Below are positions 24,328-34,500 of a stretch of DNA of 64,000 nucleotides, piece after piece. The stretch spans positions 124,001 to 188,000 of the forward strand of contig CAJWCU010000002.1 in assembly GCA_913030825.1 (NCBI GenBank), given 5' to 3'. This stretch comes from an uncultured Rhodospirillaceae bacterium (lineage in GTDB: Bacteria > Pseudomonadota > Alphaproteobacteria > Rhodospirillales > Casp-alpha2). A program made the position numbers and the translations under genes. The notes beneath the pieces are model-generated. The model had not been told where the DNA came from, made no database searches, and saw only the letters and a list, made by a program, of their open reading frames with translations. Position 1 is the first letter of the stretch; every line of letters begins with the position of its first letter.

Positions 24328-25191
24328 ATGGCTTACCGTGACATTGACCTGGGCTTGCTGCGGACGTTTTCGGTGGTCGCCGAAACGGGCAGCATCACGC
24401 GTGCGGCGGCGCGTCTGAACCTGACGCAACCGGCGGTCAGCCAACAGATCGGCCGCCTGGAAGACCGTCTTCAGAAAGCATTGTTCGAGCCGCGCCAGCG
24501 GCCCAAGACCCTGACCGACGAGGGCGAGTTGCTGCACGGCTACACCAAGGCCATGCTGCGCCTTCATGACGAGGCATTGACCCGGCTTTCGCGGCCCGAG
24601 GTTTCGGGGCGGGTCGTGCTCGGCACGCCGGACCTGTACGCCGAATTCTTTCTGCCCGACATCCTGGCCGATTTCGGCCGCGCCTATCCGACGGTGCAGA
24701 TCGATCTGCGCTGTGCGCTCAGCCTGCCGCTGTTGAAGGATTTCGAAGCGGGACGGATCGATCTCGTCATGGCGACGCAAATGCCGGGCAATATCGAAGG
24801 CCGCTTCATCCGGTCGGAGCCGCTGCATTTCGTCACGGGCGAAAACAGCGACGCCCATAAGAAGACGCCTCTGCCGCTGGCCATGCTGCCCCCCGGCAAT
24901 CTCTATCGCGATCATGCCTTGCAGGCCTTGGAAAGCCATGGGCGGCCCTGGCGCATCGCCTGTGAAAGCGAGAGCATTTCCGGTCTTCTGGCGGCGGTGC
25001 AGGCGGGGCTGGCGGTGACCGTTTTGACCGAACCGGCAGTCGGGCCGGGGCTCCGTACCTGCACCGGATTCGACGGCATGCCGGAACTTCCCTCGGTCGA
25101 TCTGGTGCTTTATTGCGACACGGACCGCCAGGACAGCACGTCCGGGCATCTCGCCGATTACCTGATCAAGCGCCTGACCTGGGAGAATTGA
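24328..25191 (+). CDS. LysR-type transcriptional regulator
   Basis: 287 residues. The N-terminal helix-turn-helix reads LLRTFSVVAETGSITRAAARLNLTQPAVSQQIGRLE, with an atypical continuation LQKALFEPRQRPKTLTDEGE in the wing. The C-terminal effector domain begins near SGRVVLGTPD. It is divergent from the second TauD-family gene, with a T-N11-A site between them, so it very likely activates the dioxygenase and importer genes in the presence of the substrate or a product and represses itself. Confidence 0.88.
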   Translation: MAYRDIDLGLLRTFSVVAETGSITRAAARLNLTQPAVSQQIGRLEDRLQKALFEPRQRPKTLTDEGELLHGYTKAMLRLHDEALTRLSRPEVSGRVVLGTPDLYAEFFLPDILADFGRAYPTVQIDLRCALSLPLLKDFEAGRIDLVMATQMPGNIEGRFIRSEPLHFVTGENSDAHKKTPLPLAMLPPGNLYRDHALQALESHGRPWRIACESESISGLLAAVQAGLAVTVLTEPAVGPGLRTCTGFDGMPELPSVDLVLYCDTDRQDSTSGHLADYLIKRLTWEN

Positions 25192-25312
25192 CCGGGCGGC
25201 GGCACGCCATCCACAGGGTGAGGGCCATCCGCGATATCGGGGGGCTTGCGGTCCGGGGCGAAGTCACGTTTGATGCCCGGCGCGCGACGTTTAGGAACCA
25301 AGGGAGGCGACC

Positions 25313-25960
25313 ATTCACGAGCCCGCGACGACCATCACCGACTATATCCTGTTCATCGAAGGCGTGCTGTTCGCGGTTCTGACCTCCCGCGCCCTGGTCC
25401 CGCCCGATCCGTTTCGCCGCGCCCTCGGCCTGTTCCTGGTCGGCTTCGCCTTGACCGCCTTTCTGGGCGGCACGGTGCACGGATTTTTCCCGGACGAAAA
25501 CGCCTTGGCCTACCAGGTTCTCTGGCGGGCGACATTGTTGGCGCTGGGCTTCACGGCGCTTGCCGGCTGGTGGATGGGCTCGTCCCTGGTTCTTTCGGGC
25601 GGCGCGGCGCGGGTCGTGACCCTGCTGGCCCTGGCCGCCTTCGTGGTCTACGCGGCGGTGATTTTGTTCGTCGCCCAGACCTTCCTGGTCGCGGTGATCC
25701 ATTATCTGCCGGCGACGGTCTTCGTGCTGATCGCCTTCGCGGTGACCTTCGCGCGAACGCGGGCCAAACCGGCCCTGCACGGCACCATCGGCCTGGTCCT
25801 GACCTTCGTCGCGGCGGGGATCCAGACTGCCGGGGTCGGCATTCATCCGGTCTATTTCGATCACAACGCGCTCTATCACGTGGTTCAGGGCGTGGCGATC
25901 GTGTTCATTTACCTGTCGGGCCGGGGCGCGCCGCCGCTCGCCGCCCGGCAGGCCGGCTGA
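25313..25960 (+). CDS. seven-helix integral membrane protein with conserved histidines
   Basis: 215 residues if translation starts at the ATT at 25313, which sits six bases after the strong ribosome site AGGGAGG (25301-25307). The first standard start in frame, GTG 25364, would cut helix 1 in half and has no ribosome site. Seven hydrophobic segments can be counted, beginning ITDYILFIEGVLFAVL. Helix 2 ends in GGTVHGFF and the last helix region has HNALYHVVQG. Several membrane-embedded histidines recall the CREST/alkaline-ceramidase-like membrane hydrolases, but the spacing is not exact and the comparison is tentative. It is 32 bp upstream of the PlsC-like gene and in line with the pfa genes. 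Confidence 0.6.
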   Translation: MHEPATTITDYILFIEGVLFAVLTSRALVPPDPFRRALGLFLVGFALTAFLGGTVHGFFPDENALAYQVLWRATLLALGFTALAGWWMGSSLVLSGGAARVVTLLALAAFVVYAAVILFVAQTFLVAVIHYLPATVFVLIAFAVTFARTRAKPALHGTIGLVLTFVAAGIQTAGVGIHPVYFDHNALYHVVQGVAIVFIYLSGRGAPPLAARQAG

Positions 25961-25992
25961 ATCGGCGGATCGGTCCGGAAAGTCCGTTCGTC

Positions 25993-26718
25993 ATGACGAT
26001 CCTGCGGTCCACGCTGGCCTATATCCTGATGCTATCCAACGCCGTCCTGTCGGCGGGGTGGATGTGCCTGACGGCGCGCAAGGCGCCGCTGGCCCGCCGG
26101 CTCCTTCTGCAACGGCGGATGGCGGGGCGCAACCGGGCGATCCTGGCCACCGTTTGCGGCCTGCGTTGCCGGGTCGAGGGGGCGGAGAACCTGCCGCCGG
26201 CCCCCTTTGTCATCTTCTCCCTGCATCAATCGGCTTTTGAAACCCTGATCTTTCCGGCGTTTCTCCCGCCGTTCGTCTGGGTTCTGAAAAAAAGCCTGGT
26301 CGGCGTTCCCCTTCTGGGTCCGGCCCTGGCCCGGTTGGAGCCCGTCGCCATCGATCGGGGCGATGCGCGGGTGGCCCTGCGCCAGGTTCTCGAACAGGGG
26401 GCGGCGAAGCTCGACCAAGGCATCGGCGTGCTGATCTTTCCCGAAGGCACCCGTTATCCGCCGGGCCGGCCGGGGGCGTTTCGCTCCAGCGCCGCCGCCC
26501 TGGCGTCCGGCGCGGGCGTGCCGATCGTTCCGGTGGTGCACGACACGGGCCGGTTCTGGGCGGCGCACGGTTTCGCCATTCGTCCGGGCTGCGTGACGGT
26601 ACGTATCGGCCCGCCGCTTCTTGCGGCTGAAATGACCGGCTTGTCGGCCAAGGAAATCACCACCCGATTGCGCCGGGAGACGGAATCAATGTTGGCGGAG
26701 ATGGATGATTTCGTTTAA
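25993..26718 (+). CDS. plsC: 1-acyl-sn-glycerol-3-phosphate acyltransferase family protein (PlsC-like)
   Basis: 241 residues from ATG 25993. An N-terminal hydrophobic helix (LRSTLAYILMLSNAVLSAGW) anchors it to the membrane. Motif I is HQSAFE, an H-x4-E variant of the usual H-x4-D, common in alphaproteobacterial PlsC; motif II surrounds ARLEPVAIDRGD; motif III is FPEGTR; motif IV contains VPIVPVVHDTG. PlsC enzymes place the second acyl chain on lysophosphatidic acid. It lies between the seven-helix protein gene and the pfa cluster on the same strand, so it may favour the unusual acyl chains made there, in addition to the acyltransferase domain carried by PfaC itself. A stand-alone housekeeping role is also possible. 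Confidence 0.85.
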   Translation: MTILRSTLAYILMLSNAVLSAGWMCLTARKAPLARRLLLQRRMAGRNRAILATVCGLRCRVEGAENLPPAPFVIFSLHQSAFETLIFPAFLPPFVWVLKKSLVGVPLLGPALARLEPVAIDRGDARVALRQVLEQGAAKLDQGIGVLIFPEGTRYPPGRPGAFRSSAAALASGAGVPIVPVVHDTGRFWAAHGFAIRPGCVTVRIGPPLLAAEMTGLSAKEITTRLRRETESMLAEMDDFV

Positions 26719-26856
26719 TTTTTCACCTGAGGGAAAGGTGGACCTTCAGTGCAAGTCTCCAGCCGCCGCTTCTCGCCGGTTCGTCGAACGGGCCGGGCGC
26801 CGAAAAGGCACGAAAGCGGATAATAACAGGATGAAGAATACAGGCAGGAGAGCGTC

Positions 26857-26919
26857 ATGAATGATCGGCGGAACGAGGGCCGGGCGGACGTCCCGGACGG
26901 GGCGCGTTTGCCCGAATGA
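26857..26919 (+). CDS. putative 20-codon leader ORF translationally coupled to pfaD
   Basis: An ATG at 26857 with the near-ideal ribosome site AGGAG (26846-26850), six bases away, opens a 20-codon frame (MNDRRNEGRADVPDGARLPE) whose TGA (26917-26919) overlaps the pfaD ATG (26916-26918) as ATGA. pfaD has no ribosome site of its own and no earlier start in frame. The leader probably delivers ribosomes to pfaD. Its composition (Arg, Asp, Gly) does not suggest an amino-acid attenuator. A still shorter nine-codon frame at 26831 likewise overlaps the leader start, possibly by chance. Confidence 0.5.
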   Translation: MNDRRNEGRADVPDGARLPE

Positions 26920-28544
26920 CCTCACCCGAGCCGAATATCCGCGATTGGTGGGGGCCGGGCACGTCCTCGGCCACCTGCCGGACGCAGCCGGAGCTTCTGG
27001 CCGCGGCCGAACGCCTGCGCGAGACCGCTTATCTGGTCCGGGACGAAGACGGCGGCGTCGCCGTCGCCTTTGGCGGCGCCGTTTATGCCGCCCCCGAGGG
27101 CCGGGCCGACCGTGACCTGCCGCTGATCGGCATGCTGCCGCCGGTCTATCCGGAATGGTTGGGCGACCGGGGTTTCGGGGAAACCCATGGCTGCCGTTTT
27201 CCTTATGTCGTCGGCGAAATGGCCCGCGGCATCGCCACGGCGGAGATGGTCGTGGCCGCCGCCCAGGCCGGGTTCATGGCCTTTTTCGGCAGTGCGGGTC
27301 TGCGGGTCGAGACGATCGCCGAGAACATCGACCGCATTCAGGCCGCCCTCGGCCCCGGCATCCGCCATTGGGGCGCAAATCTGATCCATAGTCCGCAGGA
27401 GCCGGAGGCCGAACAGGCGACCGTCGATCTGTTCCTGGAAAAAGACGTGCGCTGCGTCTCGGCCTCGGCCTTCATGGCTTTGGCGCCGTCGGTCGTCCAT
27501 TACGCGGCCAGCGGCCTTGCCCGGGACGCGGGCGGGCGCATCCGCCGCCGCAATCATGTCTTCGCCAAGATATCCCACCCCAGTGTGGCGCGGGCCTTCA
27601 TGGCGCCGCCACCGGCCGAAATGCTGCAGGCCCTGGTCGCCGCAGGCCGCCTGACGCAGGAAGAGGCCGGCCTCGCCGCGACCCTACCGGTCGCCGAAGA
27701 CATCACGGTCGAGGCCGATTCCGGCGGCCATACGGACAACCGCACGCTGACCTCGCTGTTTCCCGTGATCGCCCGCCTGCGCGACGATCTGATCGTCGAA
27801 CATGGCTATGACCGGGCGATCCGCATCGGCGCCGCCGGGGGGCTGGGCACGCCGTCGGCGGTGGCGGCGGCTTTCGGTCTGGGGGCTGCCTACGTGCTGA
27901 CCGGATCGGTCAATCAGGCGGCGGTGGAATCGGGCCTGGCGGCGGATGCCCGGGCGATGCTGGCCCAGGCGGCGATGGACGACGTCGCCATGGCCCCCGC
28001 CGCCGACATGTTCGAGATGGGCGTGAAGGTCCAGGTTCTGAAACGCGGCACCATGTTCGCCGTGCGCGGCCAGAAGCTTTATGACCTCTACAAATCCCGC
28101 GCCGGGCTGGACGACATCACGGGGGACGAACGCACGCGCCTGGAGAAAGACGTGTTCCGCGCCCCCCTGGACGAGGTCTGGGCCAATACCCGGGCCTATT
28201 TCGAGAAGCGCAATCCGGCCGAGGCCGAACGCGGCACAGCCGATCCCAAATACCGCATGGCGCTGGTCTTCCGCTGGTACCTGTTCATGGGCGCGCAATG
28301 GGCCCGCGAGGGCGTGGCCGAGCGCCGCGCCGATTATCAGATCTGGTGCGGCCCGGCCATGGGTGCCTTCAACGATTGGTCCCGGGGATCGTTCCTCGAG
28401 CCGCCGGAAAACCGCACCGTCGCGCAGATCGCCCGCAATTTAATGGAGGGTGCGGCCGTCGTCACACGCGCCCAGCAGCTTCGAACCTTCGGGGTCGCCA
28501 TGCCCCCGGCATCCTGCGGCTATCGACCCCGGCCGCTCGGATGA
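26916..28544 (+). CDS. pfaD: PfaD enoyl reductase of a PUFA/secondary-lipid synthase
   Basis: 542 residues, the normal length for PfaD, an FMN-dependent enoyl-ACP reductase of the 2-nitropropane-dioxygenase superfamily that serves the Pfa megasynthase in trans. Recognisable PfaD features are GGAVYAAPEGRADRDLPLIGML, the GETHGCRFPYVVGEMARGIATAEMV segment, the TVEADSGGHTDNRTLTSLFPVI stretch and the phosphate-binding GAAGGLGTPSAVAAAFGLGAAYVLTGSVNQ, with a C-terminal RWYLFMGAQWAREG motif. It is the first large gene of the cluster; its stop overlaps the pfaA start by four bases (ATGA at 28541-28544). Placing pfaD first, ahead of pfaA and pfaC, matches the pfa1-pfa2-pfa3 order reported for terrestrial myxobacteria. 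Confidence 0.93.
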   Translation: MTSPEPNIRDWWGPGTSSATCRTQPELLAAAERLRETAYLVRDEDGGVAVAFGGAVYAAPEGRADRDLPLIGMLPPVYPEWLGDRGFGETHGCRFPYVVGEMARGIATAEMVVAAAQAGFMAFFGSAGLRVETIAENIDRIQAALGPGIRHWGANLIHSPQEPEAEQATVDLFLEKDVRCVSASAFMALAPSVVHYAASGLARDAGGRIRRRNHVFAKISHPSVARAFMAPPPAEMLQALVAAGRLTQEEAGLAATLPVAEDITVEADSGGHTDNRTLTSLFPVIARLRDDLIVEHGYDRAIRIGAAGGLGTPSAVAAAFGLGAAYVLTGSVNQAAVESGLAADARAMLAQAAMDDVAMAPAADMFEMGVKVQVLKRGTMFAVRGQKLYDLYKSRAGLDDITGDERTRLEKDVFRAPLDEVWANTRAYFEKRNPAEAERGTADPKYRMALVFRWYLFMGAQWAREGVAERRADYQIWCGPAMGAFNDWSRGSFLEPPENRTVAQIARNLMEGAAVVTRAQQLRTFGVAMPPASCGYRPRPLG

Positions 28545-31500
28545 CCAAGGCAGACCGACCGACCATCGACCCGACCGACCAGACGCATACCGAGACCCGA
28601 GACATGACCGAGACGAAAAAACAAAAATCCGCATCGCCCATCGCCGTTGTCGGCGTGGGCGCCGTCTATCCGGGACATCTGGGCCGCGACGGGTTCTGGC
28701 GCGACATCATGGCCGGGCGCGACAACATTTCCGACGTGCCGCCGACCCATTGGCTGATCGACGACTATTACGACGCCGATCCCACGGCGCCGGACAAGAC
28801 CTATTGCCGGCGCGGCGGGTTCGTCTCGCCGGTCGATTTCGACCCCATGGAATTCGGCATTCCGCCGACCGCCCTGCCGTCGACGGACACGGCGCAGCTG
28901 CTGGCCCTGGTCGTCGCCAAACAGGTGTTGGAGCAAGCCGCCGGCAAGGCCGGGTCAGGCATCGACAAATCGCGGACCAGCGTCGTCCTGGGCGTTGCTT
29001 CGGCGACGGAACTGGTGGTGCACCTGGGCGGGCGGCTGCAACGCCCGGCCTGGCTCAAGGGTCTGCGCGAGGCGGGCGTGCCGGAAGGCGAGGCGCAGGC
29101 GATCTGCGATCGCATCGCCGCCAATTACGTGCCTTGGCAGGAAAGCTCCTTCCCCGGCATGCTCGGCAACGTGGTCGCCGGGCGGATCGCCAACCGCCTG
29201 GACCTGGGCGGCAGCAACTACGTCACCGATGCCGCCTGCGCGGGGTCGCTTTCGGCCCTGCAGGTCGCCTTGAACGAGTTGTACCTGGGCCAGTCCGACA
29301 CGGTGATCGCGGGCGGCGTCGATGCGCTGAACGAAATCCTCATGTACATGTGCTTCTCCAAGACCCCGGCGTTTTCACCGACGGGCGACTGCCGGCCGTT
29401 CTCGGACCAGGCCGACGGCACGATCATCGGCGAAGGCATCGGCATGCTGGCCCTGCGTCGATTGGAGGACGCCGAACGCGACGGCAACGAAATCTACGCC
29501 GTGGTCCGGGGCCTGGGGTCGTCGTCAGACGGCAAATCGACCAGCGTTTACGCCCCCCGCCCGGAAGGTCAGGCGCGGGCCCTCACGCGCGCCTATGACG
29601 CCGCCGGATATTCCCCGGCGACGGTCGAGCTGATGGAAGCCCACGGCACCGCGACCAAAGCCGGCGACGCGGCGGAATTCTCCGGCCTGCGCAGCGTGTT
29701 CGAACCGGCGGGCGAAGGGCGCAAGCAATGGTGCGCCCTCGGCTCCGTCAAGTCGCAGATCGGCCATACCAAGGCCGCTGCCGGCGCGGCGGGCCTGTTC
29801 AAGGCGGTGATGGCGCTGCATCACAAGGTGCTGCCGCCGACCATCAAGGTCGCGGCCCCCAATCCGGAATTGAACATCGACGACAGCCCCTTCTACCTGC
29901 CGACCCGCCCGCGCCCGTGGATCCGTGGTGGCGACCATCCGCGCCGCGCCTCGGTCAGTTCCTTCGGCTTCGGCGGCTCCAACTTCCACGTCACGATCGA
30001 GGAATATAGCGGCCCCGGTACCCGCCCGGCGCGGACCCGCGCCCTACCTTCGGAACTGGTCGTCCTGTCGGCGGCGGACGAAGCGGCCCTGGTTGCGCGT
30101 TGCCGAGAGTTGGCGGGCGAGGCTTCAGCGGCCGCCGACGATTCCACCTTCCGCGCCCTGGCCGAGACCAGCCAGCGCAGCTTCGACGCCGGTGCGGCCC
30201 AGCGCCTTGCCGTCGTCGCTTCGGGCGGCGCCGATCTGGCCGCCAAACTGACCGCCGCCGGCGAGGCTCTGGCCGCCGGAAACGATCCCAGCGGCCCTGA
30301 CACGGTCCATGGCGCGGGTGCCCCCGAGACCGGCAAGGTCGCTTTCCTGTTCCCGGGGCAGGGCAGCCAATACGTGGACATGGGCGCCGACCTGGCCGTT
30401 GCCTTCGACGCCGCGCGCCAAGTCTGGGACGCGGCGGCGGACCTGGACGAATTCGCGGACGCCCCCCTCCATAAGACCGTTTTTCCGCCGACCGTCTTCA
30501 CCGACGCCGGTCGCGCCGCGCAGCAGGCCGCCGTCACCGCCATGGAAGTCGCCCAGCCGGGCATCGCCGCCGTCAGCCTGTCGCAATTGGCGCTGCTGAA
30601 CGGTCTCGGCCTGAAGCCCGACGCCGTTGCCGGGCATAGTTTCGGCGAAGTCACGGCCCTGCATGCGGCGGGGGTTTTCGGGCGCGATGAAACCCTGGCC
30701 ATCGCCCGCACGCGCGGCCTGTTGATGCGCGATGCCGCCCATGGAACCGACGGCGCCATGACCGCCGTCTCGGCGGCCAAGGATGCGGTCGCCCAATTGG
30801 TCGTAGACGAAAGCCTCGACCTCGTCCTCGCCAACGACAACAGCCCGAAACAGGTGATCCTGTCGGGCCGTACGGCAGAAATCGAACGGGCGGAACAGGT
30901 GCTTGCGGGTGCGGGCATGGCCTTCCGCCGCCTGCCCGTGGCGACGGCCTTCCATTCGCCGGTGGTTTCGGACAGTGCCGAGCCTTTCGCCCAGGCCTTG
31001 AAGAAATTGCCGGTCACGGCCCCGGCCCTGCCGGTTTATGCCGACGCCACGGCGGAACCCTATCCGGCGACGGCGGCGGCAATCCGCGATCACTTGGCGG
31101 GCCAGTTGGCCCAGCCGGTGCGGTTCCGCGAAATCGTCGAAGCCCTGCATGCCGACGGCGTGCGCCTGTTCGTCGAGGTCGGCCCCGGCGCCGTGCTGAC
31201 AGGCCTGGTCGGCCAATGCCTGAAGGACAAGCCCCATGCGGCGGTCGCCCTGGACCGCAAGGGCCAAGACGGGGTGACCGGCCTGTGGCGCGCCCTGGCG
31301 CAGGTGTCGGCGATGGGTGTGGCGCTCGATTTCGCATCTCTTTGGGCGGACCTGCCCGCCCGCACCGAGGCGGCCAAGGCCCCGGCCAAGCACGCCATCC
31401 CGATCACCGGCGCCAATTACGGCAAGCCCTATCCCCCGGCAGGCGGGGCTGCCGACCTGCCGCCGCCCAACCCGGAACGGCCCGTCCCGGCACCTCAGGC

Positions 31501-34500
31501 CGCCGCCGAACCGGCGGCGCAGCCCGCGCCCGCCGCGCCGTCCATGCCTGCCGCTCCTGCGGGCGATGCGGCCTGGATGACGGCGTTGGAACAGTTCCAG
31601 CGCCAGACGGCGGAAACACACCGCCAGTTCCAACAATCCATGGCCGACAGCCATCAGGCGTTCCTGCGCATGACCGAACAGGCGCTCGCGGCGATGACCG
31701 GCGGTCCGGCGTCGCCGGGCATCGTCGCGCCGCTTCCCGCCGCCCCCTCGGGCCTGCAGCCCATGCCCGCGCCGGGTGAGGCGGTCGCCCCCGCCGCGCC
31801 GGTTATGCCTGCCGCGCCGATCGCTCCGGCCGCGCCGGTCATGGCGCCGCCGCCTGCGATGCCCGCGCCGCCTGCGGCGACGGCTCCGAAACCTGAACCC
31901 GCATCTGTCGCCGCGCCCGCGCAGGATTTGCAGGCCGTGCTGCTCGCCGTCGTCTCCGAGAAGACCGGCTACCCGACGGAAATGCTCGATATGGATATGG
32001 AATTGGAGGCCGGTCTCGGCATCGATTCCATCAAGCAGGTGGAAATCCTCTCGGCGCTCCGGGATCAGATGCCGGGCCTGCCGGAACTCGACCCCGGCCA
32101 ATTGGCGAGCCTCAAGACCCTGGGTCAGATCGCCGACTTCATCGGCCCGGTCGCCGAGGCCGTTCCGATTGCCACGCCCGCGCCCGCCACCGTGCCGATG
32201 GCCCCGACCCAGGATGGGACGGCGGTGTTGCTCGCCGTCGTCGCCGAGAAAACCGGCTACCCGACGGAAATGTTGGATATGGATATGGAATTGGAAGCCG
32301 GTCTCGGCATCGATTCCATCAAGCAGGTGGAGATCCTCTCGGCGCTTCGCGACCGGATGCCGGGCCTGCCCGAACTCGACCCCGGTCAATTGGCCAGCCT
32401 AAAGACCTTGGGCCAGATCGCCGACTTTATCGGCCCCGTCGCCGCACCCGCGCCGAGCCAACCGGCGGCGGCGCCCGCTGCCGCCACTGCGCCCATCGCC
32501 CCCGCCATCGACGTGCGCGGCGTGTTGCTGTCCGTGATCGCCGTGAAAACCGGCTATCCGCCGGAAATGCTCGACATGGACATGGAACTGGAGGGCGGTC
32601 TCGGGATCGATTCCATCAAACAGGTGGAAATCCTTTCGGCGCTCCGTGACCGGATGCCGGGCCTGCCCGAATTCGATCCGGGCCAGTTGGCGGAGATGAC
32701 CACGCCGGGCCGGATCGCGGCCTTTATCGAAACCGCCTTGGGCGCTGATGGCCCGGCAGTCCCGGCGCCAGACGTGGCGGCGGCGGAGCCGGGAACGTCC
32801 GGTGCCGCCGAGGTGGCGCTGCTGGATATCGTCGCCGAGAAGACGGGCTACCCCGTCGAGATGTTGGACCTGGATATGGAACTGGAGGCCGGCCTCGGCA
32901 TCGATTCCATCAAGCAGGTGGAAATCCTGTCGTCCCTGCGCGACCGCTTCCCCGACCTGCCGGAGATCGATCCCGGCCAGATGGCGCAATTGACGACCCT
33001 CAGCCGAATTCTGGACTACTTGGATGGCGCGAATGCGGTGGCGCCGGCGGCGATCCCGGAAACGGCGGTATCGTCCCCGGCCAAGCCGGTCGGACGTTTC
33101 GTGCCGATGCTGACCGAGGCACCGGCCTCGGGCTTCGCCATGCCCGGCCTGCGTGGGGCGGGCACGGTCTGGATCGTGCCGGACCTGGGCGGGCGCAGCG
33201 CCGCCCTGGCCGATGAATTCAAACGCCGGGGGATGACCGCCGAGGTCGCGGACCGGCTTCCCGAAGGGGCGCGCGCAGCGATCAGCCTGCATGGTCTTGC
33301 CGAGGCCCCAGGGCCGGACGCCTCCTACGGCGCCCATCTCGGCGCCTTCCAGGCGGCGCGGGTGATCGCCAACGCGGGGGCGGGCGGCGTCTTCGTCACG
33401 GTTCAGGACACGGGCGGCGACTTCGGGTTCGAGACGGACCCGGGAGCGGGCGGCTGGCTCGGCGGCTTCGCCGGGCTGGTCAAGACCATGGCCCAGGAAT
33501 TGCCCGCCACGGCGGTCAAGGCGGTCGATATCCGCTGCGGCAAGCGCGCGGCCAAGACCCTGGCGGCGGAGATCGCCGACGAAATCCTGGCCGGTGGGCC
33601 CGAGGTCGAGGTCGGCCTGGGTCCGAAAGGGCGGCGCGTCCTGGTCGCGTTACTGCACGAACCCGCGGCGGAAGGCGGCGATCCCGTCCTGGCCGACGGC
33701 GACGTCGTCGTGATTTCCGGCGGCGGGCGCGGGGTCACGGCCCATGCCGCCCGGCGCCTGGCCCGGGCGCGGCGGCTGAAATTCCTGCTGCTCGGCCGGA
33801 CGGCCATCGACAGCGGCGATCCGCATCCCGAGGCGGCGGATGAACCGGCCCTGAAGGCGGCCCTATTCGCGGCGGCCAAGGCCGCCGGGCAAATTCCGAC
33901 CCCGCCGGAGATCAACCGCGAGGCCGGGCGCATCCTGGCGGCGCGCGAGATTAAGGCGACCCTTGCGGGTCTGAACGATCTGGGATCGGAGGCACGCTAT
34001 CTCGCCGTCGACATCACCGACCGGGCGGCCCTGGCCGGGGCGTTGGACAAGGTCCGCGCCGATTGGGGGCCCGTCGCGGCGGTCGTCCACGGGGCGGGCG
34101 TGCTGGCCGACAAGGCGGTTGCCGATAAGACGGACGATCAGTTCGCCCGCGTCTTCCGGACCAAGGTGGACGGTCTGGCGGCCCTGCTGGCGGCGACGGC
34201 GGACGATCCGTTGAAGGCGCTCTGCCTGTTTTCCTCGGCCGCCGCGCGCAGCGGCAATCCGGGGCAATGCGATTACGCCATGGCCAACGAGGTTCTGAAC
34301 AAGGTCGCACAGGCCGAGGCCCGCCGGCGCGGCGACGGCTGCATCGTCAAGTCGGTCAACTGGGGGCCTTGGGACGGCGGCATGGTCGATACCGGGCTGA
34401 AGGCGCATTTCGAGAAGGCGGGGATCGACCTGATTCCGCTGGATGGCGGGGCGGATTTCCTGCTGCGCGAGCTGTCGCCGGCGCCGGGCGCGGATGAAAG

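Noticed and set aside
25246-25992. N-terminal extension of the PlsC-like protein
   Set aside because: It is an alternate reading frame of the seven-helix protein gene, rich in Arg and Gly with no similarity to any acyltransferase domain.
26727-26743. CACCT...AGGTG hairpin after the PlsC-like gene as a terminator or riboswitch
   Set aside because: Only a 5-bp stem with no U tract on the plus strand, and no riboswitch core motif could be matched in 26719-26856.
28298-28540. Extension of pfaA upstream into pfaD
   Set aside because: The frame stays open but the residues are an Arg/Gly-rich out-of-frame reading of pfaD. The ATGA overlap at 28541 is the natural start.
30125-32389. A 754-codon minus-strand open frame opposite the pfaA MAT/ACP region
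   Set aside because: Low-complexity Arg/Gly/His-rich translation that mirrors the Ala/Pro-rich linkers and ACP repeats; it is an antisense shadow.
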